Numbered from the stretch's first letter, positions 1 to 9,190 are shown. The stretch: DNA of 64,000 nt from Planctomycetota bacterium (GCA_016235815.1 JACRIM010000030.1:1-64000), one strand, 5' to 3'. Numbers and translations: made by a program. The notes: generated from the sequence alone by a model not told the origin.

Positions 1-92
1 ACCCTTTTCGGTCTGTGCCTGTTGTGCCCGCGCCAGCCGGCCGCCATCCATGGCGAACTCCCAGAAGGCTCCGCCCTTCCTCTTTCACCATT

Positions 93-275
93 CTAAGATC
101 GGCTAAACTCAAGCGGAAACGCAAGACGGTAAACAGTTACTCCCTTGATGGATTGTGCTTTGCGGCGAATGGCCGCATGGCAATGGGACTCGACTTCGCC
201 GCGTAGGGCCGGGTAGTTCGACTTGGTGTGCCAGTTCAGATGCAGGAATATCTCGTGGTAGACATGGCTGCTCAT
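93..275 (-). pseudogene. Truncated REP-associated (IS200-like, Y1) transposase remnant
   Basis: About 45 N-terminal residues read like the start of Y1-type (IS200-like, REP-associated) transposases: 'YHEIFLHLNWHTK' followed by a basic helix ending 'SIKGVTV'. The family normally runs to 130-200 residues and next carries an HxH (DHVHL-type) metal motif and a catalytic Tyr. Neither is present: the frame becomes unrelated after residue 47 and stops at residue 60. The sequence therefore looks like a 5' fragment left by deletion. REP-like palindromes lie directly upstream (301-513). The family call rests on a short stretch, so it is moderate. Confidence 0.55.
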
Positions 276-300
276 GAGGCGGCCCTTTGTTCAATACGAA

Positions 301-317
301 GCCCGGCTAAAGCCGGC
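301..317. repeat. REP-like palindrome 1
   Basis: CCGGC-TAAA-GCCGG stem-loop, with a TAAA loop shared by the next two copies. It lies about 25 bp upstream of the transposase remnant start. Confidence 0.6.
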
Positions 318-342
318 TGTGGGAGTTATTGGGGGCCTTGTA

Positions 343-362
343 CCACCAGCTAAAGCTGGTGG
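343..362. repeat. REP-like palindrome 2
   Basis: Perfect 8-bp stem CCACCAGC / GCTGGTGG around the same TAAA loop. The stem sequence differs from copy 1 but stays self-complementary, which suggests selection on the hairpin rather than on the bases. Confidence 0.6.
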
Positions 363-370
363 CAAACACA

Positions 371-388
371 GGCCGGCTAAAGCCCGGC
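371..388. repeat. REP-like palindrome 3
   Basis: GGCCGGC-TAAA-GCCCGGC, the same loop with one bulged base in the stem. Confidence 0.55.
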
Positions 389-495
389 AAATCGATGTCG
401 GGCAGTCACTCGATGCGGTCGACGACCTTTCATCCACAGTCAAGCACCGCAACGCGTCATCCGCAGATCAGGACCGCCCTAACTAACAAATAACA

Positions 496-513
496 GCCCG
501 GCTGAAGCCCGGC
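496..513. repeat. REP-like palindrome 4
   Basis: GCCCGGC-TGAA-GCCCGGC, a fourth copy with a TGAA loop. Together with copies 1-3 it fills much of the gene-free stretch 276-618, in which nothing else convincing is seen. Confidence 0.5.
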
Positions 514-618
514 CTAATCAGTGTGATGCTTTCGTCTAATGGGATTGGTGACCCGTAAACGGAGGTCAGTAACCGGTGACCTACGAACTTTGATTCGTCA
601 CGATCCTCGTATCAACCA

Positions 619-1401
619 CTACCCCGCCACGGCATGCGCCCCTGCCGGCTCCAGCGAATGCGCATCGCGTACCCACGTGTTCATCACATCGGTATTCACA
701 ACACCATCGCGAAACGAAACGACGCGCTGGGCGTATTCCGCGATATCCACTTCATGCGTCACCAGGGCGATGGTCACGTTGCTTTCGCGATTGAGATCTT
801 GAAGCAGCGCCATAATTTCCCGGCTCGTCTTCGTGTCGAGATTGCCGGTCGGCTCGTCGGCCAGCACAAGCACAGGATTAGTTATTAGCGACCGGGCGAT
901 CGCCACGCGCTGCTGCTGGCCGCCGGAGAGTTGGTTGCTGAAGTGATGCGAACGATTCGTCAGCCCGACACGATCCAGCACCTCCGCCGCGCGGCGACGC
1001 CGCTCCCGACGATCAATGCTTTGATACGTCAACGGGAGCGCAACATTATCCAACACGCTCGTACGCGAAAGCAGGTTGTATGCCTGAAAAACGAACCCAA
1101 TCAGTCGATTGCGAAGCGCGGCCAGCTCGCGCTTGTTCAGCGAATTGACCAGATTGCCCGCCAGCCAGTACTCGCCCTTGTCCATTCGATCGAGGCAGCC
1201 AAGCAAATGCATGAACGTGGATTTGCCCGACCCGCTCGGCCCCATGACCGCAACGAACTGCCCGTGCGGCACATCGAGATCGACGCCACGCACCGCCGGA
1301 ACTTCGATTTCGCCGATGTGATAAGTCTTGTACGCCCCGCGCACGCGGATCAGCGGCTCGCCTGGCTTCTGTTCGCGTTGAAATTCAAAACGGGAGGCCA
1401 T
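619..1401 (-). CDS. ABC transporter ATP-binding protein, MacB/LolD type
   Basis: A 260-residue nucleotide-binding subunit of the MacB/LolD (lipoprotein release or macrolide export) class. Walker A 'GPSGSGKS' is at 54-61, signature 'LSGGQ' at 158-162, and Walker B plus 'DEPTGNLD', a hallmark of this class, at about 177-189. An H-loop His follows near 214. A C-terminal tail of about 25 residues beyond the usual end is present. It starts 4 bp after the MacA-like adaptor and surely shares its mRNA. No FtsX/MacB permease follows: downstream lie only repeats and a transposase fragment, so the permease is either elsewhere or lost. Confidence 0.9.
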   Translation of the reverse strand: MASRFEFQREQKPGEPLIRVRGAYKTYHIGEIEVPAVRGVDLDVPHGQFVAVMGPSGSGKSTFMHLLGCLDRMDKGEYWLAGNLVNSLNKRELAALRNRLIGFVFQAYNLLSRTSVLDNVALPLTYQSIDRRERRRRAAEVLDRVGLTNRSHHFSNQLSGGQQQRVAIARSLITNPVLVLADEPTGNLDTKTSREIMALLQDLNRESNVTIALVTHEVDIAEYAQRVVSFRDGVVNTDVMNTWVRDAHSLEPAGAHAVAG

Positions 1402-1405
1402 TGCG

Positions 1406-2602
1406 CTACCTTCCCGGCATTCGCATGGCCTGAGTCACGTCGGGCTTCTGGGTCATCCGCCCCTTCCAGCTTCGCTCCACGATTACTTGTGCCCCATCTT
1501 TGATTTCGCCGCCCACCAGTTGTGTGTAAGCGCCGTCGCTCATCCCGACCTTCACGTCCACGGGCTTCGGCTCGCCCTTTTCAAGTATCCAGACCTGCGG
1601 AGTCTTCGGCCCGCCCCGTCGGCCCTGCATTGCTTGCATTGGATCCGGCGGAAACGGCGTAAACCGAAGCGCGGCATTTGGAACTCGTACCACATTCTCC
1701 GCCTTGCCGACCTCGAAGGTGATGTTCGCCGTCATGCCCGGCCGCAACAGCAAATCATCGTTGTTCACGGAGACGACCGTCACATAGGTCACAACGTTGT
1801 CCACGATGGTCGCGTTGTATCGAATCTGAGAGATGACGCCATTGAAAACACGACCCGGATAGGCATCAACCCGGAAACTCGCCGCCCCGCCCTCTTTGAT
1901 CAGACCCACGTCGGACTCGGCCACATTGGCGTTTACCTGCATTTGAGCGAGGTCGTTGGCAATGATGAACAGTTCGGGCGCTTGCAAGGATGCCGCCACC
2001 GTCTGCCCAATGTCGATGGTTCGAGAGATGACCACCCCGTTGATCGGGCTTCGAATCTTCGTGCGGCCCAGGTCAACCTCTGCTGCGCCGAGCGCCGCCT
2101 CGGCGGATTGCACACTGGCCTGCGATGCCTGCCATACAGCCTCGGCCGCCTCTTCCGACGCCTTGGCTACCAGCATTTCATTGTCGCTGGCATTGCTCGT
2201 TTCGCGCAGACCTTCGATTCGATGGCTCTCACGCTGGGCGTCCTTGTATCGAACGAGTGATTCTCTCTCGCGCGCCCGCGCCAGGGCCAATTCGGCCTGA
2301 GCCTGATTGCGAATGCGCTGGTAGCGATCCGGGTCAATTTCAGCGAGGACGAATCCCTCCGTCACCTTCGCATTGAAATCGGCGTACCATTTGAGAATGT
2401 TGCCGCTGATCTGCGAACTGATGATGACCTTCGTCACCGGCTCAATCGTGCCCGTCGCCGACACCGTCTGAACAATGTCGCCCTTGTCCAGCGATTTTGT
2501 AACGAACGCATCTTCCGTCGTACCGTTGTAGTACTTGGAATAGCCCATCCAGCTCGCGCCCAGGCCGACGAGAATGGTAAGAAGTATGCCCGTTGCCTTC
2601 AT
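1406..2602 (-). CDS. Periplasmic adaptor (MacA/HlyD family) of a tripartite efflux or export system
   Basis: A 398-residue membrane fusion protein. It has an N-terminal membrane anchor (about residues 4-20), a first lipoyl half ('SATGTIEPV'), a long Ala/Glu/Arg-rich coiled coil at about 105-180, the second lipoyl half ('IRSPINGVV'), and then beta-barrel and membrane-proximal domains. MacA-type adaptors link an inner-membrane ABC permease to an outer-membrane channel and stimulate its ATPase. It is the first gene of a two-gene operon with the ATPase. Substrate is unknown, since macrolide export is only one role in this family. Confidence 0.88.
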   Translation of the reverse strand: MKATGILLTILVGLGASWMGYSKYYNGTTEDAFVTKSLDKGDIVQTVSATGTIEPVTKVIISSQISGNILKWYADFNAKVTEGFVLAEIDPDRYQRIRNQAQAELALARARERESLVRYKDAQRESHRIEGLRETSNASDNEMLVAKASEEAAEAVWQASQASVQSAEAALGAAEVDLGRTKIRSPINGVVISRTIDIGQTVAASLQAPELFIIANDLAQMQVNANVAESDVGLIKEGGAASFRVDAYPGRVFNGVISQIRYNATIVDNVVTYVTVVSVNNDDLLLRPGMTANITFEVGKAENVVRVPNAALRFTPFPPDPMQAMQGRRGGPKTPQVWILEKGEPKPVDVKVGMSDGAYTQLVGGEIKDGAQVIVERSWKGRMTQKPDVTQAMRMPGR

Positions 2603-2795
2603 GTCGATTCACCCACTGCCACACGACGAATCCGACGCCCCGACACTAAGAACGTTCCGCCGAGACCATGCTTTCACAATCGATTTCATAAGGCCCGATT
2701 ACGTCGTGCCTTAGAACGCGGTCAGCCCATGCGCTTGGATCGACCGACATCGCGAAATGATAGCACAGGACTCGTCGAAATGCCCGCCCGCAGCA

Positions 2796-2978
2796 CTACT
2801 CCGCCGAGCCCCACACCCGGACCGCGCCGTCGCCGTCGAACTCCACGTGAATAACATTTGCGCGACAGCACACGGGACAATCTTCGACGTACTCCTGCAT
2901 CGCGCCGGCCGACGGATCGATTGGCACCACGATCTCCTCGCCGCACGAATCACAAAAACAGGACGCCTCGTCTTCCAT
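2796..2978 (-). CDS. Small cysteine-rich CPXCG-family protein
   Basis: A 60-residue protein with two Cys pairs, 'CDSC' and 'CPVCC', around a 'IDPSAG..QEYVEDC' core. This matches the CPXCG family of small zinc-ribbon-like proteins of unknown function. It is divergent from endonuclease IV, with 83 bp between starts. The Cys spacing suggests zinc binding. Codon use resembles that of its neighbours. Confidence 0.75.
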   Translation of the reverse strand: MEDEASCFCDSCGEEIVVPIDPSAGAMQEYVEDCPVCCRANVIHVEFDGDGAVRVWGSAE

Positions 2979-3061
2979 GGATCAGCACACGATTGTAACG
3001 ATACGTCACATTTCCATCGGGCCGTGGACCTCGCCCGTCGCTCGCCTTACCGTCTCCGCCG

Positions 3062-3994
3062 ATGCCGCACCAGAAAATGAAACAGCGATTCGGCTCCCAC
3101 CTCTCCGTCGCCGGGGGTCTTCACCTTGCGTTTGACACCGCCGTCGAGATCGGGTGCGACTGCCTCGCCATTTTTGTCAAGAATCAACGGCAATGGAAGG
3201 CCCCTCCGCTCAAAGACGACGCGATCAAGCTATATCAAGAAGCCCAGCGTCGGACCGGTATCGGTCCAGTCATCGCGCACGCAAGTTATTTGCTGAATCT
3301 CGCATCGCCCGCTGCCGAAGGTCGCCAGAAATCCATCCAGGCCCTGATCGACGAACTACAGCGCTGCGAAGCGATAGGCATTCCCGGCCTCGTCGTCCAC
3401 CCGGGTGCTCACATGGGCGACGGCGTCGACGCCGGCATCGCGCGAATCACGGCATCGCTGGACGAAGTCCACGCCGCAACGGCCGGCTTTACGGCACGAG
3501 TCCTTCTGGAATCCACCGCAGGCCAAGGCACGACCATCGGCCACGAAATAGCACACCTTGGACGTATGCTTGCGGGCGTCAGGAACTCCGAAAGGCTCGG
3601 TATCTGTATTGACACATGCCACCTATTCGCGGCCGGTTACGATTTACGAGAAAAAGCGATCTACGACGCAACCATCGACGAACTCGCCCGCTCCGTCGGT
3701 CTCGACAAGATTCTCTGCGTCCACACCAACGACTCCAAAACGCCGTGCGGTAGCAAGCGGGACCGGCACGAGCACATCGGCAAGGGTGAGATGGGAGACG
3801 CGGCCTTCGCCAATCTCGTGAACGACCCGCGCCTCGCGCACGTGCCACGAATTCTTGAGACTGAAAAAAGCGAAGACGATGACGGAGTGGATTGGGACCG
3901 GCTGAATCTGAAGCGGCTTCGCGGATTGATACGCGGTGGCGAAAATGAGGACGAGCGACTCACAGTGTCACCAAGACATATGGATAGGTCTTAG
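3062..3994 (+). CDS. nfo: Deoxyribonuclease IV (AP endonuclease, Nfo family)
   Basis: A 310-residue TIM-barrel apurinic endonuclease that cleaves 5' to abasic sites in base excision repair. The family signatures appear in order: 'GSHLSVAGG', 'AHASYLLNLASP', 'VVHPGAH', 'LLESTAGQGT', 'CIDTCHLFAAGYD', 'VHTNDSK', 'HEHIGKGEMG' and 'ILETE', so the three-zinc site looks complete. A start at 3077 (second Met) is also possible. A poorly conserved tail of about 25 residues runs into the 3' end of the opposing DUF309 gene, giving a 35-bp convergent overlap. Confidence 0.93.
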   Translation: MPHQKMKQRFGSHLSVAGGLHLAFDTAVEIGCDCLAIFVKNQRQWKAPPLKDDAIKLYQEAQRRTGIGPVIAHASYLLNLASPAAEGRQKSIQALIDELQRCEAIGIPGLVVHPGAHMGDGVDAGIARITASLDEVHAATAGFTARVLLESTAGQGTTIGHEIAHLGRMLAGVRNSERLGICIDTCHLFAAGYDLREKAIYDATIDELARSVGLDKILCVHTNDSKTPCGSKRDRHEHIGKGEMGDAAFANLVNDPRLAHVPRILETEKSEDDDGVDWDRLNLKRLRGLIRGGENEDERLTVSPRHMDRS

Positions 3995-4517
3995 CGCAAT
4001 GAACTGCAAGGCTGCTGCCCAGCACACCTGAATAATAGGACGCGACGCGCGACATGAATTCGCGAACCTCTAGGCCCATGTAATTCGCAGTGGTCAACTG
4101 ACTCGTCGCCCTTTCAAAATGTTCGAACGACGTCCTCCGAAGTCGCGCGACGCCGTCCATCCTGCCGAGGTAGAGATTCAGGTGACAGGCCGAAACCTGG
4201 ATCAGCCCCTGCAAAAACTCCTTCTGCGCGCTCCCCTTCTCCGGATGATGCCACAGTCCCTCCCACGCTTCATGCGCCTCCCACCAATAGCCGTGGTTGT
4301 ACAGGTCGCAGCCGTATAAATATAAATCGCTCTCGCGCCACCGCTCCGACGGCACAAACGGCACGTGCGGCTCCGGCATGCCTGCCGCGCGAAAACTGTG
4401 CCCGGCCGGGTTCGCGACCGGGTGCGGATTTTGCCCGGGAATGTAGCGATACGGCGGAAATGAAAGCCGTGAGTAACGCGGCGAGTGCAATTGAGAAAAG
4501 ACGTCGTACTCCATCAT
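3960..4517 (-). CDS. DUF309 family protein
   Basis: A 185-residue protein with the DUF309 core 'YWWEAHEAWEGLWH' (about 77-90) followed by 'EFLQGLIQVSACHLN' (100-114). The conserved His and Glu are typical of this mostly helical family, whose biochemical role is unknown. A 55-residue Pro-rich leader precedes the domain, and the true start could be internal. It is convergent with nfo (35 bp overlap) and divergent from lpxI, whose start is 30 bp away. Confidence 0.75.
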   Translation of the reverse strand: MMEYDVFSQLHSPRYSRLSFPPYRYIPGQNPHPVANPAGHSFRAAGMPEPHVPFVPSERWRESDLYLYGCDLYNHGYWWEAHEAWEGLWHHPEKGSAQKEFLQGLIQVSACHLNLYLGRMDGVARLRRTSFEHFERATSQLTTANYMGLEVREFMSRVASYYSGVLGSSLAVHCAKTYPYVLVTL

Positions 4518-4547
4518 CGGTTCACGCCGATATCATATCGCACAACG

Positions 4548-5441
4548 ATGCCGACCCCATCAACAACAACTCCGCTCGGCCTCATTGCCGGCGAAGGCGA
4601 GTTTCCAAAGCTCGTCGTCGCCGGTGCGAAGCGCGCCGGCATCCGCGTCGTTGTTGTAGGCCTGCGCGACTGCTGCCCCGATGATGTCCGCGCCGCGGCC
4701 GATGTCTATCACGAGGCCGGCATCGCGCGACTCGGCCGCTGGATTCGCCTCCTCCGCCGCGAAGGCGTCACGCGGGCGATCATGGCAGGCCGCGTTAAGA
4801 AAACGCGAATGCTCGACCTTCCACGCTGGCGGCAGTTCTTGGCGTATCTGCCTGATTGGACTAGCATTAAAGTCTGGTACTTTTCGGCGAAGGACCGCCG
4901 TAACGACAACTTGCTGCGGGCCGTCGCCGACGAAATGCACGCGAAGGGAATCGAATTGATCGACTCGACCGCCTACTGCCAGGACGCCATGGCCCCCGAA
5001 GGCGTGCTCACCGGCGCTCCATCGGCTGCCGTCGTTGCTGATATCGATCTTGGTTGGCGCATCGCCAAAGAGATGGGCCGCCTCGATGTCGGCCAATCCG
5101 TCGCCGTCAAAGACAAAGACATCATTGCCGTGGAGGCCATTGAAGGCACCGACGCCATGATCGATCGCGCCGGCTCGCTCTGTAAGCACGGCGGTTGGAC
5201 ACTTGTGAAGGCCGCAAAACCCGATCAGGACATGCGATTCGATGTCCCAACGGTCGGGCCTGGCACCATCAAGCGACTGCACACGGCCAAGGCCGCGGCC
5301 CTCGTCGTCGAAGCCGGCAAGACGCTTTTGTTGCAAAAGGATGAAATGCTGTCGCTCGCGAACACACTCGGAATCACCATCGTAGGCAGGAAAGACTCCG
5401 ACGCGGCCGCACCTGTAGGCGCCGCGAAAGCGAGTTCATAA
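4548..5441 (+). CDS. lpxI: UDP-2,3-diacylglucosamine pyrophosphatase LpxI
   Basis: A 297-residue member of the LpxI/DUF1009 family, which hydrolyses UDP-2,3-diacylglucosamine to lipid X and UMP in lipid A synthesis and replaces LpxH in many bacteria. The N-terminal domain opens with 'LGLIAGEGEFPKLV'. The C-terminal domain has 'AVEAIEGTDAMI' and 'KPDQDMRFDVPTVGP', the segment expected to carry the catalytic acid. The ATG at 4548 is chosen because the upstream in-frame residues are not conserved. It leads a run with the epimerase (7-bp gap) and the glycogen phosphorylase. Confidence 0.9.
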   Translation: MPTPSTTTPLGLIAGEGEFPKLVVAGAKRAGIRVVVVGLRDCCPDDVRAAADVYHEAGIARLGRWIRLLRREGVTRAIMAGRVKKTRMLDLPRWRQFLAYLPDWTSIKVWYFSAKDRRNDNLLRAVADEMHAKGIELIDSTAYCQDAMAPEGVLTGAPSAAVVADIDLGWRIAKEMGRLDVGQSVAVKDKDIIAVEAIEGTDAMIDRAGSLCKHGGWTLVKAAKPDQDMRFDVPTVGPGTIKRLHTAKAAALVVEAGKTLLLQKDEMLSLANTLGITIVGRKDSDAAAPVGAAKASS

Positions 5442-5448
5442 GGAGATC

Positions 5449-6399
5449 ATGCCCCCAATGGATTACCTCGTCACTGGCGGAGCCGGTTTCATCGGATCGC
5501 ATCTCGTCGAACGACTCGTCCAACTCGGTAAGTCCGTGCGCGTCGTGGACAACTTCATCACCGGCAAGCGCGAAAACCTCGCCCCCTACTCATCGAACAT
5601 CGAACTTGTCGAAGGCGACCTCGCCGATCCCGCCGTCTGCGCCCGGGCCTGCGCCGGCGTGCGTGTCATCATGCACGAAGCCGCCCTGCCCTCCGTCCCC
5701 AAGTCCGTTGACAATCCGGTCGCCAGTCATCGCGCCAATCTGGAGGCCACGTTTAACCTGCTCGTCGCCGCCCGCGATGCAAAAGTGAAGCGCTTCGTTT
5801 ACGCCGCAAGTTCCTCCGCCTATGGCGAGTCCCCCACACTCCCGAAAATCGAGTCCATGCCCAGCAGCCCACTCTCGCCCTATGCCGTGCAGAAACTTGC
5901 CGGCGAGCAATACTGCACCGCGTTTTTTCGCTGCTATGGTCTCGAAACCATTTCGCTACGCTACTTTAACGTCTTCGGTCATCGTCAGGACCCAACCAGT
6001 CAATACGCCGCCGCGATTCCCGCATTCGTCACCGCAATCCTTGCCGACCGACCGCCGCTGGTGTACGGCGACGGCGAACAGACCCGCGACTTCACTTACA
6101 TCGAAAATGTTATTCAGGCCAACCTCCTCGCCGCCAACGCGCCCAAAACCAAGGGCGAAGCCATCAACATCGCCTGCGGCGAGAGCATCTCCATCAATGA
6201 GATCATCAAGCGAATCAACGCGCTTCTCGGCAAGGACATTCGTCCGCACTACGTCCCCGAGCGACCCGGCGACATCAAACACTCCTGGGCCGATATCAGC
6301 CTCGCGGCGAGACTAATCAGCTATAAGCCCGTCGTCTCCTTCTCCGATGGATTGAAGATGGCGATCGACTGGTACACGCAATGGACCGCCGGTCATTAA
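5449..6399 (+). CDS. NAD-dependent nucleotide-sugar epimerase/dehydratase (extended SDR)
   Basis: A 316-residue extended short-chain dehydrogenase with the Rossmann motif 'TGGAGFIG' (9-16), the active-site pair Y145/K149 in 'SPYAVQKLAGEQY', and a C-terminal sugar-nucleotide domain ('YGDGEQTRDFTYIENV'). It resembles UDP-N-acetylglucosamine 4-epimerases (WbpP/Gne-like) making surface-polysaccharide precursors; the exact substrate cannot be read. A good AGGAG at 5441-5445 overlaps the lpxI stop. It is 3 nt from the ATG at 5449 and 12 nt from the ATG at 5458, so the start is ambiguous by three residues. Confidence 0.88.
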   Translation: MPPMDYLVTGGAGFIGSHLVERLVQLGKSVRVVDNFITGKRENLAPYSSNIELVEGDLADPAVCARACAGVRVIMHEAALPSVPKSVDNPVASHRANLEATFNLLVAARDAKVKRFVYAASSSAYGESPTLPKIESMPSSPLSPYAVQKLAGEQYCTAFFRCYGLETISLRYFNVFGHRQDPTSQYAAAIPAFVTAILADRPPLVYGDGEQTRDFTYIENVIQANLLAANAPKTKGEAINIACGESISINEIIKRINALLGKDIRPHYVPERPGDIKHSWADISLAARLISYKPVVSFSDGLKMAIDWYTQWTAGH

Positions 6400-6420
6400 T
6401 CGCTTCAGGAATTATTGTTC

Positions 6421-8976
6421 ATGTACCGACTCCGCACCTATACCGTCGTTCCCGCCATCCCCGAGCCGATCGCACGCCTCCGTGAAATTGCCTATAACCT
6501 CTGGTGGTGTTGGTACCCCGAGGCCATGGAGCTTTTCCGTCGTCTCGACACGGACTTATGGACCGACGTTCAGCGAAACCCCATTACCTTCCTTGCCCAT
6601 CTCGCTCAGAAACGACTCGACCACGCCGCCCAAGACAAGCCTTACCTTGCCCATCTGGAGCGCGTGCTTGCCTCCTTCGACAATTACATGACACGAGAGT
6701 CCTGGTTCGCCCGATCCCATCCAGCGCATCGCAACTCCCAATTTGCCTATTTCTCAATGGAATTCGGCATTCACGAATCACTGCCGATCTACTCCGGCGG
6801 CCTTGGCATTCTCGCCGGTGACCACCTGAAAAGTGCCAGCGACCTCGGTGTGCCGCTCGTGGGTGTTGGCCTCATGTATCGCCAAGGCTATTTCCAGCAG
6901 CGCGTATCGAACGATGGCTGGCAGTTGGAGGAATACCCGGCGATCGACTTTTTCCAGCTCCCGGCAACTCCGGTAAAGATCGCCAGTGGCGAAAACCTCA
7001 TCCTCACGCTTCCCATTGGCGACCGCGATGTCTCCTTCCAAACCTGGAAAGTCCAGGTTGGACGCGTCCCGCTCTACCTACTCGACACCGACTTAAAGCA
7101 GAACGCTCCGGAAGATCGCGAAATCACGAGCCGCCTTTATGGAGGCGATGACGAAACTCGATGTCGACAGGAAGTCGTCCTCGGCATCGGCGGCATTCGC
7201 TTACTCGACGCCCTCGGCATCACGCCCGATGTCTGCCACATGAACGAAGGCCACGCCGCCTTCCTTTGCGTCGAACGTCTGCGTCAGCGTTGCATCAAGG
7301 ACAAGCTCACCTTCGGCGAGGCACGCGAAGCCGTCGTGCCCAGTCACGTCTTCACCACGCACACACCGATTCCTGCCGGCATCGATCGCTTCGAAGACAA
7401 ACTGCTGGAAAAATATCTCTCCCCCTACCTCGGCGCCATCGGGCTTAATACGCATGAATTTCTCGCCATGGGCAAGAAAGACGCCGCGGACAAAGACGAA
7501 AAGTTCTCGATGGCCATCATGGCCCTGCGCCTCGCCGGCCATTCCAACGGCGTCAGCGCTCTCCACGGCCACGTCTCCCGCGAAATGTGGCACAGCGTTT
7601 GGCCCGGCGCGCCGCGCGATGATGTTCCTATCGTCTCCATCACCAACGGAATCCACACCGGCTCGTGGATGGCGCCGGAAATATCCGACCTCCTCGTTCG
7701 CTACCTCGGCCCCGGCTGGATTGACAACCCCGCCGACCATGACGTTTGGCAGCGCGTCGATGAAATCCCCGACTTGGAGCTTTGGCGTGTCCACGAACGA
7801 CGCCGTATCGCCCTCGTCGCGTTTGCACGCCAGCGGTTGAAGGAACAAGTCCGACGCCGCGGTGCAACGCTCGCCGAGGTCAAAGCCGCCGACGACGTTC
7901 TCGACCCCGAAGCCCTTACCATCGTCTTTGCGCGTCGGTTCGCCCCTTACAAGCGCGGCAACCTCATCTTTAGTAACCCTGAGCGACTCTTGAGGATTCT
8001 TACTCGCCCCGACCGCCCCGTGCAGATCATCTTTGCCGGCAAGGCCCATCCTCGCGACGACAAGGGCAAGGATATCATCAAGGAAGTTCTCGCAAACACC
8101 GCCAAGCCCGAATATCGTCGGCGCATCATCTTCATCGAGAACTATGAAATCTCCGTGGCACGCATGCTGGTTCAGGGCTGCGACATCTGGCTCAATAACC
8201 CGATCAAACCGCGCGAAGCCTCCGGTACCAGCGGCATGAAGGTTGCCCCCAACGGCGGAATCAACCTCAGTACCCTCGACGGTTGGTGGCCCGAGGCGTA
8301 CGACGGTGAAAACGGCTGGGCCATCGACGACGGTCGCGTCTACGAAGACCAGGCCTACGGCGACCACATCGAAAGTGAGGCGATCTACGATCTTCTCGAA
8401 AAGGAAATCGTCCCTCTCTTCTACGAACGCGGCGATGACGGCCTCCCGCGCCGCTGGTTGCAGCGCATGAAGTCTTCCATGCAGACGATCTGCCCGATGT
8501 TCAACACCCATCGCATGGTGGAGGAATATGCCGACCGCCTGTATGTCCCCGCCGCCGATCGCTGGAAAAAGCAATCCGAAGCCGGCTTCGCCGCCGCCAA
8601 ACAACTTTGGGATTGGAAGCGCTCACTCGCCACCGGCTGGGGAGGTCTGCGAATTGAAAGTGTCGAAGCCAACGACGGGGGCGAATTGCCCGTCGGGACA
8701 ATGGTCACCGTGCGCGCCCGCGTGCACCTCGGGACCATCAAACCCGACTCGGTCGCCGTCGAATTGTATTACGGACGACTCGATGCCCATGGACAGCTCT
8801 TCGAGGGAAACAGTGAGCCGATGACGTGCAATGCTTCCGCCGACAACGGAACCTATCTCTTTGAAGGCCGCATCCCCTGCCACCGGAGCGGCCAACAAGG
8901 CTACGCCGTGCGCGTCCTCCCCAAGCACGAGGCATTGCCACATCGATTCGACACCGGTCTCATATTGTGGAGCTAA
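6421..8976 (+). CDS. glgP: Alpha-glucan (glycogen) phosphorylase, GT35
   Basis: An 851-residue phosphorylase of the short bacterial type with the N-terminal DUF3417-like region ('NLWWCWYPEA'). It releases glucose-1-phosphate from glycogen or maltodextrin. The pyridoxal-phosphate lysine is K607 in 'SGTSGMKVAPNGG', followed by 'STLDGWWPEAYD'. 'MNEGHAAF' and 'FARRFAPYKRGNL' are further family marks. The ATG at 6421 has AGGA ten nt upstream and is preferred over an in-frame TTG at 6415. It lies 21 bp after the epimerase and could share its message. Confidence 0.93.
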   Translation: MYRLRTYTVVPAIPEPIARLREIAYNLWWCWYPEAMELFRRLDTDLWTDVQRNPITFLAHLAQKRLDHAAQDKPYLAHLERVLASFDNYMTRESWFARSHPAHRNSQFAYFSMEFGIHESLPIYSGGLGILAGDHLKSASDLGVPLVGVGLMYRQGYFQQRVSNDGWQLEEYPAIDFFQLPATPVKIASGENLILTLPIGDRDVSFQTWKVQVGRVPLYLLDTDLKQNAPEDREITSRLYGGDDETRCRQEVVLGIGGIRLLDALGITPDVCHMNEGHAAFLCVERLRQRCIKDKLTFGEAREAVVPSHVFTTHTPIPAGIDRFEDKLLEKYLSPYLGAIGLNTHEFLAMGKKDAADKDEKFSMAIMALRLAGHSNGVSALHGHVSREMWHSVWPGAPRDDVPIVSITNGIHTGSWMAPEISDLLVRYLGPGWIDNPADHDVWQRVDEIPDLELWRVHERRRIALVAFARQRLKEQVRRRGATLAEVKAADDVLDPEALTIVFARRFAPYKRGNLIFSNPERLLRILTRPDRPVQIIFAGKAHPRDDKGKDIIKEVLANTAKPEYRRRIIFIENYEISVARMLVQGCDIWLNNPIKPREASGTSGMKVAPNGGINLSTLDGWWPEAYDGENGWAIDDGRVYEDQAYGDHIESEAIYDLLEKEIVPLFYERGDDGLPRRWLQRMKSSMQTICPMFNTHRMVEEYADRLYVPAADRWKKQSEAGFAAAKQLWDWKRSLATGWGGLRIESVEANDGGELPVGTMVTVRARVHLGTIKPDSVAVELYYGRLDAHGQLFEGNSEPMTCNASADNGTYLFEGRIPCHRSGQQGYAVRVLPKHEALPHRFDTGLILWS

Positions 8977-8989
8977 TCGTCTCCCTCGC

Positions 8990-9016
8990 TTGACACTGCT
9001 TTCCAAGCAATATATC
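8990..9016 (+). promoter_or_regulatory. Candidate promoter of tRNA-Asp
   Basis: A perfect TTGACA at 8990-8995 is followed 15 bp later by TATATC (9011-9016), or 17 bp later by the weaker TATCGT. Transcription would start near 9024, about 45 nt upstream of the tRNA. Confidence 0.45.
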
Positions 9017-9067
9017 GTGCTCTGTCCCTGACGCCGACGCCGGTTTTCCGGCATCGACGCGTCCTAA

Positions 9068-9141
<74 letters not shown>

Positions 9142-9154
9142 ATTGATCGGATTT

Positions 9155-9190
9155 CGCCCTCGCTGGGTATGCCCCCTGCGAGGGCGTTTT
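9155..9190 (+). terminator. Rho-independent terminator after tRNA-Asp
   Basis: A perfect 9-bp stem CGCCCTCGC / GCGAGGGCG is followed by TTTT, 13 nt after the tRNA 3' end. Confidence 0.85.

Noticed and set aside
1-92. Partial gene at the left edge (open minus-strand frame from about 51)
   Set aside because: Only about 17 codons are visible and they match nothing I can recognise.
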